A DNA stretch of 64,000 nucleotides from assembly GCA_036172665.1 (NCBI GenBank), contig CM069877.1:10188501-10252500 (forward strand). Reading direction: 5' to 3'. A program made the position numbers and the translations under genes. This DNA comes from Prosopocoilus inquinatus. Lineage: Eukaryota > Arthropoda > Insecta > Coleoptera > Lucanidae. The notes beneath the pieces were generated by a model. That model was not told where the DNA came from, searched no databases, and worked only from the letters and a program-made list of their open reading frames with translations. Below are positions 1 to 11,499 of this stretch, piece after piece (the stretch's first letter is position 1; each line of letters begins with the position of its first letter).

Positions 1-45
1 TGCTAAAAGGGAATAGTAAAGTTCTGCAACCCGGTGACTTGACTT

Positions 46-60
46 CTAGGTACGCCACTG
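46..60. mobile_element. Possible hAT-like terminus (element extends left of window)
   Basis: The sequence here reads, on the minus strand, CAGTGGCGTACCTAG. This resembles the 5' tip of hAT-type inverted repeats, which often begin CAGTGGCG. If real, it is the right-hand end of an element whose body lies outside the window, so no partner end or target duplication can be checked. Similar isolated CAGTGGCG words occur near 32662, 36236, 49828 and 62064. Weak call. Confidence 0.2.
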
Positions 61-950
61 CTCGTGTCGCTCGCGCGATGTATGATGACATGATGAAGAA
101 ATGATAGCGGCGGCAAAAGGCAACAAACAATAAATACGGCGAACAAACAATGGTTATTATTAGCAGTGGTCAACTTGACCGACCACGCGACTTCTTCGTT
201 TCGACCTTGGAATTTTTTGACGCGCCGAGTTGGTAACATGTATCGCGCCTAACCTAACAATATTTACAAACAGTCTTTACAGCTTGTGCAAACAAGATCC
301 TCGTTGGAGTTGCGCAACTCTAGAAAATGACCGCACAAATTTTCCGAAGCAACGTTAAATTGAATCTGGACGTAATCGGTTCGTCTGACGTTTGCCGTCT
401 TTGCTCATCTTGTTTATTTGTGTGAAGTTGGCAACAAATATTAGTTTTTCTTTCTTTAGAAGGTAAACAACTTAACAGTGAAAAGCAAAAACTACTTGTT
501 TTCCATTTGTTTTTGTTGTGACATTAATTTCGGTTTTAAAAAAGAGAAGTCGGCAGTAACCCACCACACACGCGCATACTTCCCAACGCCCCTGGCTCGT
601 GGCGTACCTGGCACGCAGACTCGGAGGGTTTGTTTAGGGAGAAAAGTCTTCGCTCCAAGTACGCGGGTCAAAACGTGAATCCGGGCTCGCTAGTCTAAAT
701 CGTTCTTTTAAAAGTATATTTTCGAGTAAGTCAGGTTTTAATAAATTAAATAATAAATTAAACATGGGCGGTACAATCTCTTAGGCCATTTATCGGCCAG
801 AATAGACATTCTTGAAGTTTTTGTTCAAATCTGCCGCCTAATATTCAATTGCACCGACGTTGATTAAAATTAATCTCGAATGAAAGCGTGGAAAGTCCTA
901 GGTTTAATCGAGGATTAGTTAATCGCAGCAGCTCAGCCTAAGTATTTCAA
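61..950. other. Intergenic sequence, no gene recognised
   Basis: No conserved coding segment, RNA gene or intact element is visible. A short stretch near 590-625 (CTGGCTCGTGGCGTACC) resembles the hairpin part of the 203-bp tandem array that starts near 952, so it may be a diverged outlying copy. The only open frames are short and unsupported. Confidence 0.6.
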
Positions 951-951
951 A

Positions 952-1975
952 TCGGCTTGCCAATCTTTGAGCAACAAGGTACTCGGCTCGTGGCGGACTT
1001 GGCACGCGGGAGAAGTCAACCACGAGCCTGGAGCGTCGGAAGGTAGGTGCGTGTGTGGCGGCCTAATCACTCTGGTAAATTCGGTTTTAATTTTTCTTAG
1101 CCTTTTGTTGTTGCTGTTATTAATTTGTTTGTTTCTTTTTTATTTATTTCAAATTGACTTGCTAATCCGTGGGTAACAGCCGCCTCGGCTCGTGGCGCAC
1201 TCGGCGCGCAGGAAAAGTCCGTCACGAGCCAAGAGCGTCGGAAAGTATGTGCGTGTATGACGGGGCCAATCACTCTGGTAAATTAGATTTTACATTTTCT
1301 TAGCCTTTTGTTGTTGCTGTCATTTATTTGTTTGTTTCTTTTTTATTTATTTCAAATTGGCTTGCTAATCCGTGGGTAACAGCGTCCTCGGCTCGTAGCG
1401 GACTTGACGCGCGGGAGAAATCCGCCACGAGCCTGGAGCGTCGGAAAGTACGTACGTGTGTGGCGACCTAATCATTCTGGTAAATTAGGTTTCAATTTTT
1501 CTTAGTCTTTTGTTGTTGCTGTCATTTGTTTGTTTGTTTCTTTTTTATTTATTTCAAATTGGCTTACTAATCTGTGAGCAACAGCGTCCTCGGCTCGTGG
1601 CGGACTTGACGCGCGGGAGAAGTCAGCCACGAGCCTGGAGCGTCGGAAAGTAGGTACGTGTGTGGCGGCCTAATTACTCTGGTAAATTCGGTTTTAATTT
1701 TTCTTAGCCTTTTGTTGTTGCTGTCATTTATTTGTTTCTTTCTTTTTTTATTTATTTCAAATTGGCTTGCTAATCTGTGAGCAACACCGTCCTCGGCTCG
1801 TGGCGGACTTGACGCCCGGGAGAAATCCGCCACGAGCCTGGAGCGTCGAAAAGTACGTACGTGTGTGGCGGCCTAATCATTCTGGTAAATTAGGTTTCAA
1901 TTTTTATTAGTCTTTTGTTGTTACTGTCATTGATTTGTTTGTTTCGTTTTTGTCGTTTTGTTAAGTTTTCTTTTT
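952..1975. repeat. Tandem array, ~203-bp unit, five copies
   Basis: Five head-to-tail copies are anchored on the word GCTAATC (or a one-base variant), which starts at 959, 1161, 1364, 1566 and 1769, a period of 202-203 bases. Each unit has a GC-rich half with an imperfect hairpin (GGCTCGTGGCGGACTT and its complement AAGTCCGCCACGAGCC around a GACGCGCGGG-like loop) and a T-rich half with runs of TTTGTTTC. The last unit degenerates near 1975. Open frames in it are repeat-derived and not regarded as genes. Confidence 0.85.
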
Positions 1976-2090
1976 TCTTCTTGTTCTGAAACCTAAGTTT
2001 AGCGATTATCTTTTAACAAAACAAATTAGTCGACGATTTTGATTTCCCGCTTTATAACTGAGCTAAAGATCTCCTTAGTATGTAACACAA

Positions 2091-2106
2091 CCCCCCCCCC
2101 CCCCCC
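2091..2106. repeat. Poly-C tract
   Basis: An uninterrupted run of about 16 C residues. Simple sequence, likely length-variable between individuals and prone to sequencing error. Confidence 0.9.
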
Positions 2107-2172
2107 GTCGGTAATAACCAAGAAATCTAGACTTAGCTCGCTTTACAATTGAGCTAAACATAGACTGCTTTT

Positions 2173-2406
2173 TAATAACCAGGGAAAAGAATTCAGGCCA
2201 CTTAGTGTTGGACGCTTTTTACTCCGAATGTACTATATATGTACTGTCACGTTTCTGCGGCCTCCGATGCGATGCATCGAATTATTATTGAGTGGGAGGA
2301 GAAAGAGTGCAATTCGAGCGTTATAGGCGAGGCTGATACAGTCCGTGTGCTAAATTTTCGTACCGTTCGCGGAACAAGTGGCCTGAATTCTTTTTCCTGG
2401 TAATAA
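2173..2406. mobile_element. Short inverted-repeat element (MITE), ~235 bp
   Basis: The two ends are inverted copies of each other over about 25 bases: CCAGGGAAAAGAATTCAGGC at the left and its near-perfect complement at the right, each continuing into CCACTT. Both ends are flanked by TAATAA, either a 6-bp target duplication or a preferred target. The interior has no coding capacity, so it is non-autonomous. A second, decayed copy in the opposite orientation lies at 36410-36600. Confidence 0.75.
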
Positions 2407-3833
2407 CACTGGAAAATGTGGCTTACGCTCTAGAACCAGCCTGGATAGTTCGGGTAAATAATCGACGTCTTTTTCGCCGGATAATTTCTGCATTGCACAT
2501 CTACTCTCGAACGACGCGACGTCATTGGACGCCGGAAGGAAATTTCGGACGGAGGTTAGACTGCTGAGGCCCTTCCGGAAGACGCTCCTCAAACATCCCA
2601 AGCATCCTAAGCCATTTCTGAAATGTTCAATTTGAGATTTTTAAAGGTCGATATGTACCGATCGTTTCGTTGAAACTTGAAAAAAGGCGGAGTCAAGATA
2701 TTGCGGAGCAAATAAATTCAAATACGCATGCGAGCTTGTTCGCTGAGCCACGCCTACTTTGCTGCTGCAATTTCTGAATATACAGTAGTTGGAGGGTTTA
2801 GGATAAGTATGCTTTCATTTCCCGCAACTCAAATTGAAGCACACGGTATTCATGTACTACCATGCTCAACTAAAACACTCTAACAGTGAACAATTTCGCG
2901 CGGTCTATCATGCTCAACTAAAACTCTATAACACTAGACAATTTAGCGGCCCTTATAGTAATGGATAGGGGATGGCTGCGGTGCACTGTTTTAAATGGTT
3001 GCCGCTGAATATTCATAAAGGTGCGGTTTGCGTGCAGAAGTATCGCTTTTATCGAGCATGATAGTACGTACAACATGGTTTTTCACAATACTTCACGATA
3101 AAGTGTTCACGAATGCGAACGGTTTGCGTAAATCACCGAACTATTCTTGAAGGCCCGTAAAGCGCCTAAGTACGCCCCTGGTTTAAAAAAAGTACTATAT
3201 TTTTTACTTACGGCGAAATTTTTAGGCGTCCAAGCGTGTGAAGTATATTAAAAATTCTACTCATTTGAAGCCTTTACTATAAGCTTTGATTAATTTACAC
3301 GATGTTAAAGCAGTGGCGGAGCAGTAAGTTGGCGTGGGTTTTGCCGGGATGGGAGGGCGGGGCAAAATATTTAGCGCACCAATTTTTGTTACGCGAGCTT
3401 TAAAAAATCTATTTAGATTTAATTTGTTTAGTAAACACCGATTCGTGACTTCACAGTTCAGTTGGGGCAGAGTGGATACGTTGTGCAACTGAAAAAAACA
3501 TGTGATGCCAACATAACAGAATGCAGTAACCAGATATTTTTTTTTTATTAAAGAAAGACGTAAAGACTGTTCAACACCAAACACTTCAATCGAAGGATGT
3601 TTTGAAATAATCAAAAGCGTAGGTAGGTGGGAAATTGAACCGACCCGTATACAGTATTGGCAAAATTTTAACTGAACGGTCTTAAAAATGTGTGCGGCAG
3701 GGAACGCACCACAAAAACAGAGAAGAAATATGTAATAGCAATTAACACAGAGATCGTTAGACTTTTATATAATATTTTTAATTTCCTGGTCGATTGCCTT
3801 TTATAATATTTTTTAAAATCCTTTTCGTTTTAC
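2407..3833. other. Intergenic sequence, no gene recognised
   Basis: Nothing coding is recognisable. Around 2850-2935 a phrase containing CATGCTCAACTAAAAC is duplicated about 50 bases apart, and near 3055 an inverted fragment (CGAGCATGATAGTACGTAC) suggests a decayed element. Position 3160-3175 carries GTACGCCCCTGG, which could be the end of another hAT-like remnant. None of these has a verifiable partner. Confidence 0.5.
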
Positions 3834-4360
3834 ATGTTTACTGTTCTTAAGATGAAGGTCAAAAGTCTTTGTTGTTTAGTTAAATCTGAACGCAGTAAAT
3901 TAATTACTCTTGGTCTTCGATTTTTTCCCTCGTTTTTTGTCGCCGTTCTTTCTTTTTTTCTTTTCTTGTTTGCATTTTGTCGCTTTTCTTTTGTTTTTGC
4001 CGCTTGCTTCCTTTCTTTCTTTAATTATTTTAATTAAGTTTTGAAAATTGCTTTCAATTGTTTCTCGTTGTTTCGTCCTTTTATTTGCTTTTTCTAATTT
4101 CTCTTTTTTTAATTTTCGCGCGGTTTTTTCCTTTGTAAACAAACGGAATTTCAGTTAGGAATATATCACATTTTGAGTTTTAATTTTTAGTCGGTTTGTT
4201 TTTTTTAAGTACTTGGTATATGTTTATTTATTTTTCCAAATAGAATAAAATTCATTATCATTTTTTAAAAGAGAAATTGAAGAATTTTTTTGGCCAGAAA
4301 ACGTTCGCCTTCAAATGTTTTTTTTGTTTTCGTGCTTGTGTTTTAATTGTTATTTTTTTT
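3834..4360. other. Pyrimidine-rich (T/C) low-complexity stretch
   Basis: The plus strand is dominated by TTTTC and CTTTCTTT-like words. Short open frames on both strands have strongly biased composition (F/S/L on plus, K/E/R on minus), as expected of such DNA, and are not supported as genes. Confidence 0.6.
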
Positions 4361-4428
4361 GCTCTGCCGAAAAACTTCATCAAACCATCAAAGTTACTTC
4401 TTTTTAGCGAAAACCTTGTATATAACGG

Positions 4429-4607
4429 CATTTTTGAATTCCCGGATAAATTCTAGCCTGAAACGATGGGTCGCATCATGGGTCTAGCGCGAGCGGTCCT
4501 CGACTTTTTTCATTTGTTTCTAATGGCGCAGCTCGATAACCGATCAAGGTAGACCCATGGTGCGACCCATCATTTCAGGCTAGAATTTACTGGGGAATTC
4601 AAAAATG
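4429..4607. mobile_element. Palindromic (fold-back) element, copy 1
   Basis: About 57-base arms: the left arm contains TTCTAGCCTGAAACGATGGG and TCGCATCATGGGTCT, and the right arm holds their complements (AGACCCATGGTGCGACCCAT, ATTTCAGGCTAGAA). The loop of about 65 bases includes GCGAGCGGTCCTCGAC. Transcribed in either direction it would fold into one long hairpin. No coding capacity. Confidence 0.8.
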
Positions 4608-5046
4608 CAATAAAAACTGCAATTCTCGTGCATTCTCCCCCCCCCCCCAAAAAAAAAAAATTGCGTTACTCATTTTTTTATGATGCAAGTTTGAGTTGCT
4701 TTTGAGAACCCGAAACCCAGTTTCTCGGACGGAGGACTTCACTTAAATTAAATTCTAATTCGTTTTTGATTGGCGTCTGCAGAAGAGTTATAATCGTCAA
4801 GTTTTTGTTTTTAAATATTCTTTTAATTACTATAATAACTTCTATAAACAAAAGCAAATCGGACTCGTCTTCCTTTTCTTACATAAAATTGTATTTACTT
4901 TTATTTGCCGAAGTTTGTAAAGAAGCTAATGAATCACTCGGTGATAATATTTTGGCATTTACGAAAAAGAAAAAGAATTGGACATCGCGTTGCCGAAAAA
5001 CTACATCGAAGTTACATCGTTTTAGTGAACACTTTGTATACAGTGG

Positions 5047-5225
5047 CGTTTTTGAATTCCCGAGTAAATTCTAGCCTGAAATGATGGGTCGCATCATGGG
5101 TCTAGCGCGAGCGGTTCTCGACTTTTTTCATTTGTTTTTAATGGCGCAGCCCGATAACCGATCAAGACAGACCCATGGTGCGACCCATCATTTCAGGCTA
5201 GAATTTACCCGGGAATTCAAAAATG
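5047..5225. mobile_element. Palindromic (fold-back) element, copy 2
   Basis: Same structure as the element at 4429-4607, at the equivalent place in the second 610-bp unit. The arms match closely and differ at a few positions (for example AAATGATGGG for AAACGATGGG). Confidence 0.8.
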
Positions 5226-5646
5226 TAATAAAAACTGTAGTTTTCGTGAATTTCCCCACAAAATTGCATTGCTCATTTTTTATTTTTATTTTTGAGTTAC
5301 TTTTGAGAGCGCGAAGCCCAGTTTCTCGGACGGAGGACCTCACTTAAATTAAATCCTAATTCGTCTTTGATTGGCGTCTGCAGAAAAGACATAATCGTCA
5401 AGTTTTTGTTTTTAAATTTTTTTTAATCACTATATAAACTTCAATAACAAAAACAAATCGGACTTGTTTTCATTTTCTTTCATAAAATTGTATTTACTTT
5501 TATTTGCCGAAGTTCGTAAAGAAGCTAATTAAATCACTCGGTGTGAATACTTTGGAATTTACGAAAAAGAAAAAGAATTGGACGTCGCGTTACCGAAGAA
5601 CTACATCGAAGTTACCTCTTTTTAGTGAACACTTTGTATACAGTGG

Positions 5647-5825
5647 CATTTTTGAATTCCCGAGTAAATTCTAGCCCGAAACGATGGGTCGTATCATGGG
5701 TCTAGCGCGAGCGGTTCTCAACTTTTTTCATTTGTTTTTAATGGCGCAGCTCGAAAACCGATCAAGATAGACCCATGGTGCGATCCATCATTTCAGGCTA
5801 GAATTTACTCGAGAATTCAAATATG
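5647..5825. mobile_element. Palindromic (fold-back) element, copy 3
   Basis: Same structure as the two preceding copies, in the third (partial) unit. One arm has changes such as TCGTATCATGG and CGATCCATCA, so the hairpin now has a few mismatches. Confidence 0.8.
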
Positions 5826-5989
5826 CAATAAAAATCGCTATTTTCGTATATTTCCCCAAAATTGCGTTGCTAATTTTTTTATGACACAAGTTTGACTGTA
5901 TGAAACTCGATTTCTAAGACGCGGGACCGCAGTTCTGATAAATGTCAATCTATTTTCTGCAATTTCAAGCGAATCTATTGTGTGATGGG

Positions 5990-6671
5990 CCCAGGCAACC
6001 ACCCGTTATTTCCTTGAATAGGAACGATGAGGGAGGCCACGTAAAAAAAAGAAACAGAAACTCATATAATATACTCTGCAAACTGCTACGCGATGCTGAA
6101 ATCAAACGTTTTCTGATTTGGGGCAGCAACTTTCCATATTTTTAGACGCGCGATGCGTCAGTGCAGGTGAACCGTGACAGTGAGCTTGGTGACAGTGCCA
6201 GAAAATACCTGCGCGAGCACGCATTCGCTTCATTTCTTTCTTTCTTTCTTTCTTTTTAATTTTAATAAATCCGCTGCACTTCAAAACAAAGTTGGCCGTG
6301 CAACATGACGACGAAAATAACGCGCGCTGCACGTACACGTTTATTTCCACGTAAATGATTCATTGAGGAGGCTGCCTGCCGCTCGCTGAAATATCTTTAC
6401 GGTCCGCCTGGTATTTTTACGCGGGTGACCGAAAAGTGGCGGCGGCGGCGGCGCTGTTGCATAACCGGGCAGAAAGAAATTTAGGTCGATCGCAATTTAA
6501 ATAAAATATTTATATAAGTTCGTTTAACCGAGGTATAGTTTGCGGGCGCGCGCTAATTTTGGCCGCTGTCATAACAGAAGTGATGGAACGCGCGAGGAAC
6601 GTACAGCGTGACCAAAATAAAACGCAGCAGATTTTTTCTTCTCTTTTCTTTTCTTTTCCTTTCTTTAATAT
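5990..6671. other. Non-repetitive sequence with two microsatellites, no gene recognised
   Basis: Contains a (TTTC)n run at about 6234-6257 and a (GGC)n run at about 6436-6453. Otherwise moderately GC-rich around 6150-6450 with no recognisable coding segment. Confidence 0.6.
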
Positions 6672-7912
6672 ACACGGGAGGAGCTTACAACGTATGCAAA
6701 ACAACGGAAGGAGGAGCTTAAACGAACATCCAGCGCGAAACGACCTCCCACCCACTTATTTCCTAGCCACACAATAAAATGAGGGGAGGAGCTTAGAGTA
6801 TACGCGGAGACAGTTGAAGGTGAAGCTTAATTAAATGCGAATTTGTTTTCCTAGCCACACAGTAAAATGAGGGGAGTAGCTTAGAGTATATGCGGAGACA
6901 GTGGAAGGAGGAGTTTAAACGCGAATTTCTTTTCCTATGCATACAATGAATGAAATGAGGTGAGGAGCTTAGAGTATAGGCGGAGACAATAGAAGGAAGA
7001 GCTTAGATGCGAATTTATTTTTCTAGTCACACAATAAAATGAGAGGAGGAGCTTAGAATATATGCGGAGACAGTTGAAGGTGGAGCTTAATTAAATGCGG
7101 ATTTGTTTTCCTAGCCACACAGTAAAAAGAGGGGAGGAGCTTAGAATATACGCGGAGACAGTGGAAGGAGGAGTTTAAACGCGAATTTCTTTTCCTATGC
7201 ATACAATGAATGAAATGGGGGGGAGGAGCTTAGAGTATAGACTGAGATAATAGAAGAAGGAGCTTAGATGCGAATTTATTTTCCTAGTCACACAATAAAA
7301 TGAGGGGAGGAGCTTAGAATATATGCGGAGACAGTTGAAGGTGGAGCTTAATTAAATGCGGATTTGTTTTCCTAGCCACACAGTAAAAAGAGGGGAGGAG
7401 CTTAGAATATACGCAGAGACAGTGGAAGGAGGAGTTTAAACGCGAATTTCTTTTCCTATGCATACAATGAATGAAATGAAGGGAGAAGCTTAGAGTATAA
7501 GCGGAGACAATAGAAGGAGGAGCTTAGATGCGAATTTATTTTTCTAGTGACACAATAAAATGAGAGAAGGAGTTTAGAATATATGCGGAGACAGTTGAAG
7601 GTGGAGCTTAATTAAATGCGCATTTGTTTTCCTAGCCACACAGTAAAAAGAGGGGAGGAGCTTAGAGTATACGCGGAGACAGTGGAAGGAGGAGTTGAGT
7701 TTAAACGCGAATTTCTTTTCCTATGCATACAATGAATGAAATGAGGGGAGGAGCTTAGAGTATAAGCGGAGACAATAGAAGGAGGAGCTTAGATGCGAAT
7801 TTATTTTCCTAGTCACACAATAAAATGAGGGGAGGAGTTTAGAATATATGCGGAGACAGTTGAAGGTGGAGCTTAATTAAATGCGAATTTGTTTTCTCAG
7901 CCACACAATAAA
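6672..7912. repeat. Higher-order satellite: 260-bp unit made of three ~87-bp monomers
   Basis: Every monomer contains GGGAGGAGCTTAGAGTATA followed by GCGGAGACA. Three monomer types alternate in fixed order, recognised by GTTGAAGGTGGAGCTTAATT, GTGGAAGGAGGAGTTTAAAC and AATAGAAGGAGGAGCTTAGA. The first type recurs at 6813, 7073, 7334, 7594 and 7859, a higher-order period of 260-265 bases. The proximal part (6672-6780) is more diverged. Confidence 0.88.
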
Positions 7913-8100
7913 ACCAACCCAACGCCTTTTGGACCACGCCCTCGGATGAGGTCGAAATCGGTTGGACTTTACACACGACAATGACCAATTTCTATTTTAC
8001 GGTAAACGAAATCAGTGTGGGAGGGGGGGGGGGGGATGTATCATTGTTGTTGTAGCGTTTTTAACAGGACGGCATTCAATAAAAATTATTTGCAGTAATA

Positions 8101-8364
8101 TACAGGGTGTCTACGGATAGGTGATACAAGAGATACAAATGACCAGAAATTTTTTATATCAAAACGCGCGCCGTTTAGCAGTTAATCCCTGCTTGTTTAA
8201 CATGAAATAGAAATGACAAATATGTCAGATTTTGATCTGATTAAAAAAAGTCCAAAACTGTGGAATATAAGGAAGTAAAGTAAAGGTGAGAATTAAGATT
8301 TTCTGAGAAATCAATAATAAAAAAAGTGTTTCCTCTTGTATCACCTATCCGTCGACGCACTGTA
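8101..8364. mobile_element. TA-type inverted-repeat MITE, ~264 bp
   Basis: The left end starts TACAGGGTGTCTACGGATAG and continues into GTGATACAAG. The right end is the inverted copy (CTTGTATCACCTATCC, then GTCGACGCACTGTA), giving about 31 bases of terminal inverted repeat with a few mismatches. It is preceded by TA. CAGGGTGT termini with a TA target are typical of Tc1/mariner-type short elements. No transposase inside. Confidence 0.75.
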
Positions 8365-8954
8365 TGAAAAAAAAAACCTTATGGACCACGTCCGATCTTA
8401 ACTGAGTTTGGCTCAATCGAGATTGAAGTTTGTTCGACTCTACGATTCATTAATTACTATTACGGAAAACGGAATTACTTTGCGGGGGGAGGAGGGAATG
8501 TTGTCATGTCTTTTTCGTTGTTTTCTTTTGTTTCATTTATTTACTTTTGTTATTAGTAATTTTTTCGTGTTTCGTAAACGACGCCAGTTGCGTTATGAAC
8601 CACGTCCGTTCTTCTCTGAGTTTGACTCGACCGAGGTTGAAGCCTGCTGGACTCTACGATCAATTCCTAGTACGGAATCACTTTGCGTGGGGGGAGGGAG
8701 GGGGGGGGGGACTACGTACTCCATCCCCAATGTTGTGATATATTTTCCGTGTCCTTTCCTTTATTTCATTTATATACTTTTCTTTGAAAACTAATTGTTT
8801 TTTATGGATTTGTTTTAATTGATTTAACTATTTAACATATTTGTTGCCTTTCATCGTTATCTTCGCATTTTCCAAAAAAAAAATTCAAATTTGTATTTTA
8901 AAAAAAGTGAATAACGTATTTTCGCGAAATATGCGAAAACTGCAGTTTTTCTGG

Positions 8955-9132
8955 CATTTTTGAGTTCCTGAGTAAATTCCAGCCTGACTTGATGGGTCGC
9001 ACCATGGGTCTATCTTGATCGGTTATCGAGCTACGCCATTAAAAACAAATGAAAAAAGTCGAGAACCGCTCGCCGTAGACCCATGGTGCGACCCATCAAC
9101 TCAGGCTAGAATTTACTCACGAATTCAAAAAT
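8955..9132. mobile_element. Palindromic (fold-back) element, copy 4, loop inverted
   Basis: Arms match the elements at 4429, 5047 and 5647 (TGATGGGTCGCACCATGGGT and its complement). The loop is the reverse complement of the loop in those copies (it contains CGAGAACCGCTCGCC on the plus strand), so this copy lies in the opposite orientation, outside the 610-bp array. Confidence 0.75.
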
Positions 9133-9953
9133 GTGTTGTATAAAAAAATACAAGTTTCATATATTCCTTGGTAACGCGTTAGTCAATTATCAATTTTTTT
9201 CGTGTTTCATGAAAATCGTGAAAGTCACCAGATCACGTCCATTCTTCACTGAGTTTGACTCACTCTACCGAGGTTGAAGACTGTTGGATTCTACGATGAA
9301 TTTCTATTACATAAAACGGAATCGCCTTTGGCGAGGGGAAGGGGGAAGGAAGTACGTATTCAATAAAAATTATTTTCAAAGTAGACATTAGATGATTTTA
9401 GTTTTTTACTTTGAACTGTAACTCTAAAACCTAACTTGATTGGTGACGTACCATTCATAGTGAACTGAAAAGTAATGAATCGTCATTTTCGTGGCGTTGT
9501 GCAATTTTATCGATTTGGGGTTCGGCCAAGGTTGAAGCTGGTTGGGCCTCCTGGAAACCGGTTGGACTCTACAACCGACAAGATTAAAGATTTGGCAAAA
9601 GCGGAACACGGAGACCTCTTCTGGTCATCACATCGCATGATTCCAAACTCATTCAATTAAAGCCGTGCCCGAAGTCGGTTGAATTTTGCCGAAGTCAAAG
9701 ATGATTATACTTAACAGACGACACAATAAAAAAATTTGGCAAAAGCGGAACATGAGAGGTCTCTCGACTTGGTTCAAAGTCATGAATCGAAATAGATATT
9801 TCTTTTTAAACTCTTTGAATCGAAGTCGTGGCTGAAGCCGGTTGGACCTCGACCGAGGTCGAATCTGATTGGATTCTACGGAGGACGATATAAAAAAATT
9901 GACAAAAGCGGAAAACGAGAGGTCTCTTGATTATTCATGATTCAATCTCCTTG

Positions 9954-10084
9954 ATGCCCGATTTCTCCACCTCCTGATAAATTTATCTGCCGGGTAATAT
10001 CCTCGGAGACTATTTTCGAGACAATGGTTTCCAAGATACCTTACCTGGCAGATAAATTTATCAGGAGGTGAAGAAATCGGGCAT
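9954..10084. mobile_element. Fold-back MITE, ~131 bp, inserted in a tandem repeat copy
   Basis: Two inverted arms of about 44 bases (ATGCCCGATTTCTCCACCTC then CTGATAAATTTATCTGCC) surround a loop of about 40 bases. The host repeat without the element is present at about 10395-10430 (CTCCTTGAATCGAAGTAGA). The interrupted copy reads CTCCTTGA at the left and TGAATAGAAGTAGA at the right, consistent with a 3-bp TGA duplication. Three-base duplications suggest a PIF/Harbinger-like element. Confidence 0.75.
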
Positions 10085-10599
10085 GAATAGAAGTAGAGGT
10101 CCTTCACATGATTCATCAAACTCAATGAATCGAAGTCGAGGCCGAAGCCGGTTGGATCTAGACTGAGGTCGAAGTCGATTGGATTCTACGGAGGACGATA
10201 TAAAAAAATTGACAAAAGCGAAACACGGGAGATTATTTCTAATTGATCACATGATTCAAACTCGTTGAATCGAAGCCCCAAATCCGAAGCAGATTGGACT
10301 TCGGCCGAGGTCGAAGGCGGTTGGACTGAACAAACGATTCATTTAAAAATTTGGCGAAAGTGGAACACGGTAGGTCTCTTGATGATTCATGATTCAAACT
10401 CCTTGAATCGAAGTAGAAACCCTTCACATGTTTTATCAAACTCAATGAATCGAAGTCGAGGCCGAAACCGGTTGGATCTTGGGCGAGGTCGAAGCCGGTT
10501 GGACTCTACAGTCGACGCGATAAAAAATTTGACAAAAGTGGAGCACTTTTCGGCCATCACGTCGCATATTCAAACTCGTCGAATCGAATCGCTGTGGTA

Positions 10600-11499
10600 G
10601 ATGTTAAAGGAGGAAAAATTTCGGAGGTCGTTTCGCAACGTGCGAAATGCAAACACGATCCACCTATTTGTTTGATTACCTCTGGCGCTCGTTCGGCAAA
10701 CACGGCCGAAAATTTTCTGAGGCGTATTTGCGAGCAAACAGGCGCAGAGCGCAAACACGAGCGCCGCCGCCGCATTTTTCGGCGCGGCTCGTAAAGATAA
10801 ACGCGAAGTGGAAAACTTGCTCCTCTTATCGAAATCGCGCGGTTCTGAGTAAAATTATTTTTTCCCTCCGGGGCGTTCGTACCTGATTATATTCATGTGT
10901 GTTCTCAGGAAAATTCGTCGGAAAACAAGCGATGCCTTTGAGGTTTTATGTTGCCACCCCCTACCTCATGCTCTTTTGTACTTTTTTTTGCCCTCCGAAT
11001 TGCCTCGGGGTCTTTGGGACAACGTATTCCAATTCAGAACTTCCCCTCTTCTCAATTATCTCGAAAACTTGAAAACTTGCACCTAGTTCTGGTTTCTTCA
11101 TACTTGCACCATCCAACCCCTTAACCTATATCCCACATCATACATCAACATCGAAAGATTTGAAGGTTAGGGTCATGGTGATGGTACTGCAATTGGTCAG
11201 CTCCAAACAAAACCAGCATGTTGCGGTTCCTTTCATTACATATCATCGTCGAAAACCAAATGATGTTTGATGGCTTCCCCCTTCCCTTAGTTCCGATGCC
11301 CAAGAAGACGAACTCAAACTGCTTCCTCTGCTTCCGGCCGTTTTTCCTTTGGGCTGCCAATTTAGCGTGCGCTGGGCCCAGACCTCAAACCCAAGTACTG
11401 TTACAAAACCAGAAGAATTGTTACGATATAAGAAGAGCCGGGGCCTCTATCATGGGCGGCTTCACCATCTCACTGATTGGTATGATAAGATTTTTATGC
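10600..11499. other. Non-repetitive sequence, no gene recognised
   Basis: Unique-looking DNA with a GC-rich part at 10690-10800. Several overlapping short open frames on both strands share this stretch, which is a composition effect and not evidence for a gene. No known domain is recognised in any of them. Confidence 0.5.

Larger units (their letters stand above)
4366..5990. repeat. Tandem array, ~610-bp unit, about 2.5 copies, each carrying a palindromic element
   Basis: Three successive blocks repeat the order CGAAAAACT(A/T)CATC, then an element of about 179 bp, then a stretch with CTCGGACGGAGGAC, then TTGGCGTCTGCAGAA. The anchor CGAA(A/G)AACT lies at about 4367, 4993 and 5593. Since each block contains a palindromic element at the same place, the element inserted first and the unit was then amplified. 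The first and last copies are partial. Confidence 0.8.
7915..10590. repeat. Diverged tandem repeats sharing a GAGGTCGAAGCCGGTTGGA core
   Basis: Blocks with variants of GAGGTCGAAGCCGGTTGGA followed by (C/T)TCTACGA recur at about 7945, 8430, 8630, 9275, 9530, 9670, 9840, 10150, 10305 and 10480. From 9470 onward they form a clearer array with units of about 130-170 bases ending in GACAAAAGCGGAACACG. Two unrelated short elements interrupt it (8101-8364 and 9954-10084), as does a palindromic element at 8955-9132. Confidence 0.7.
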
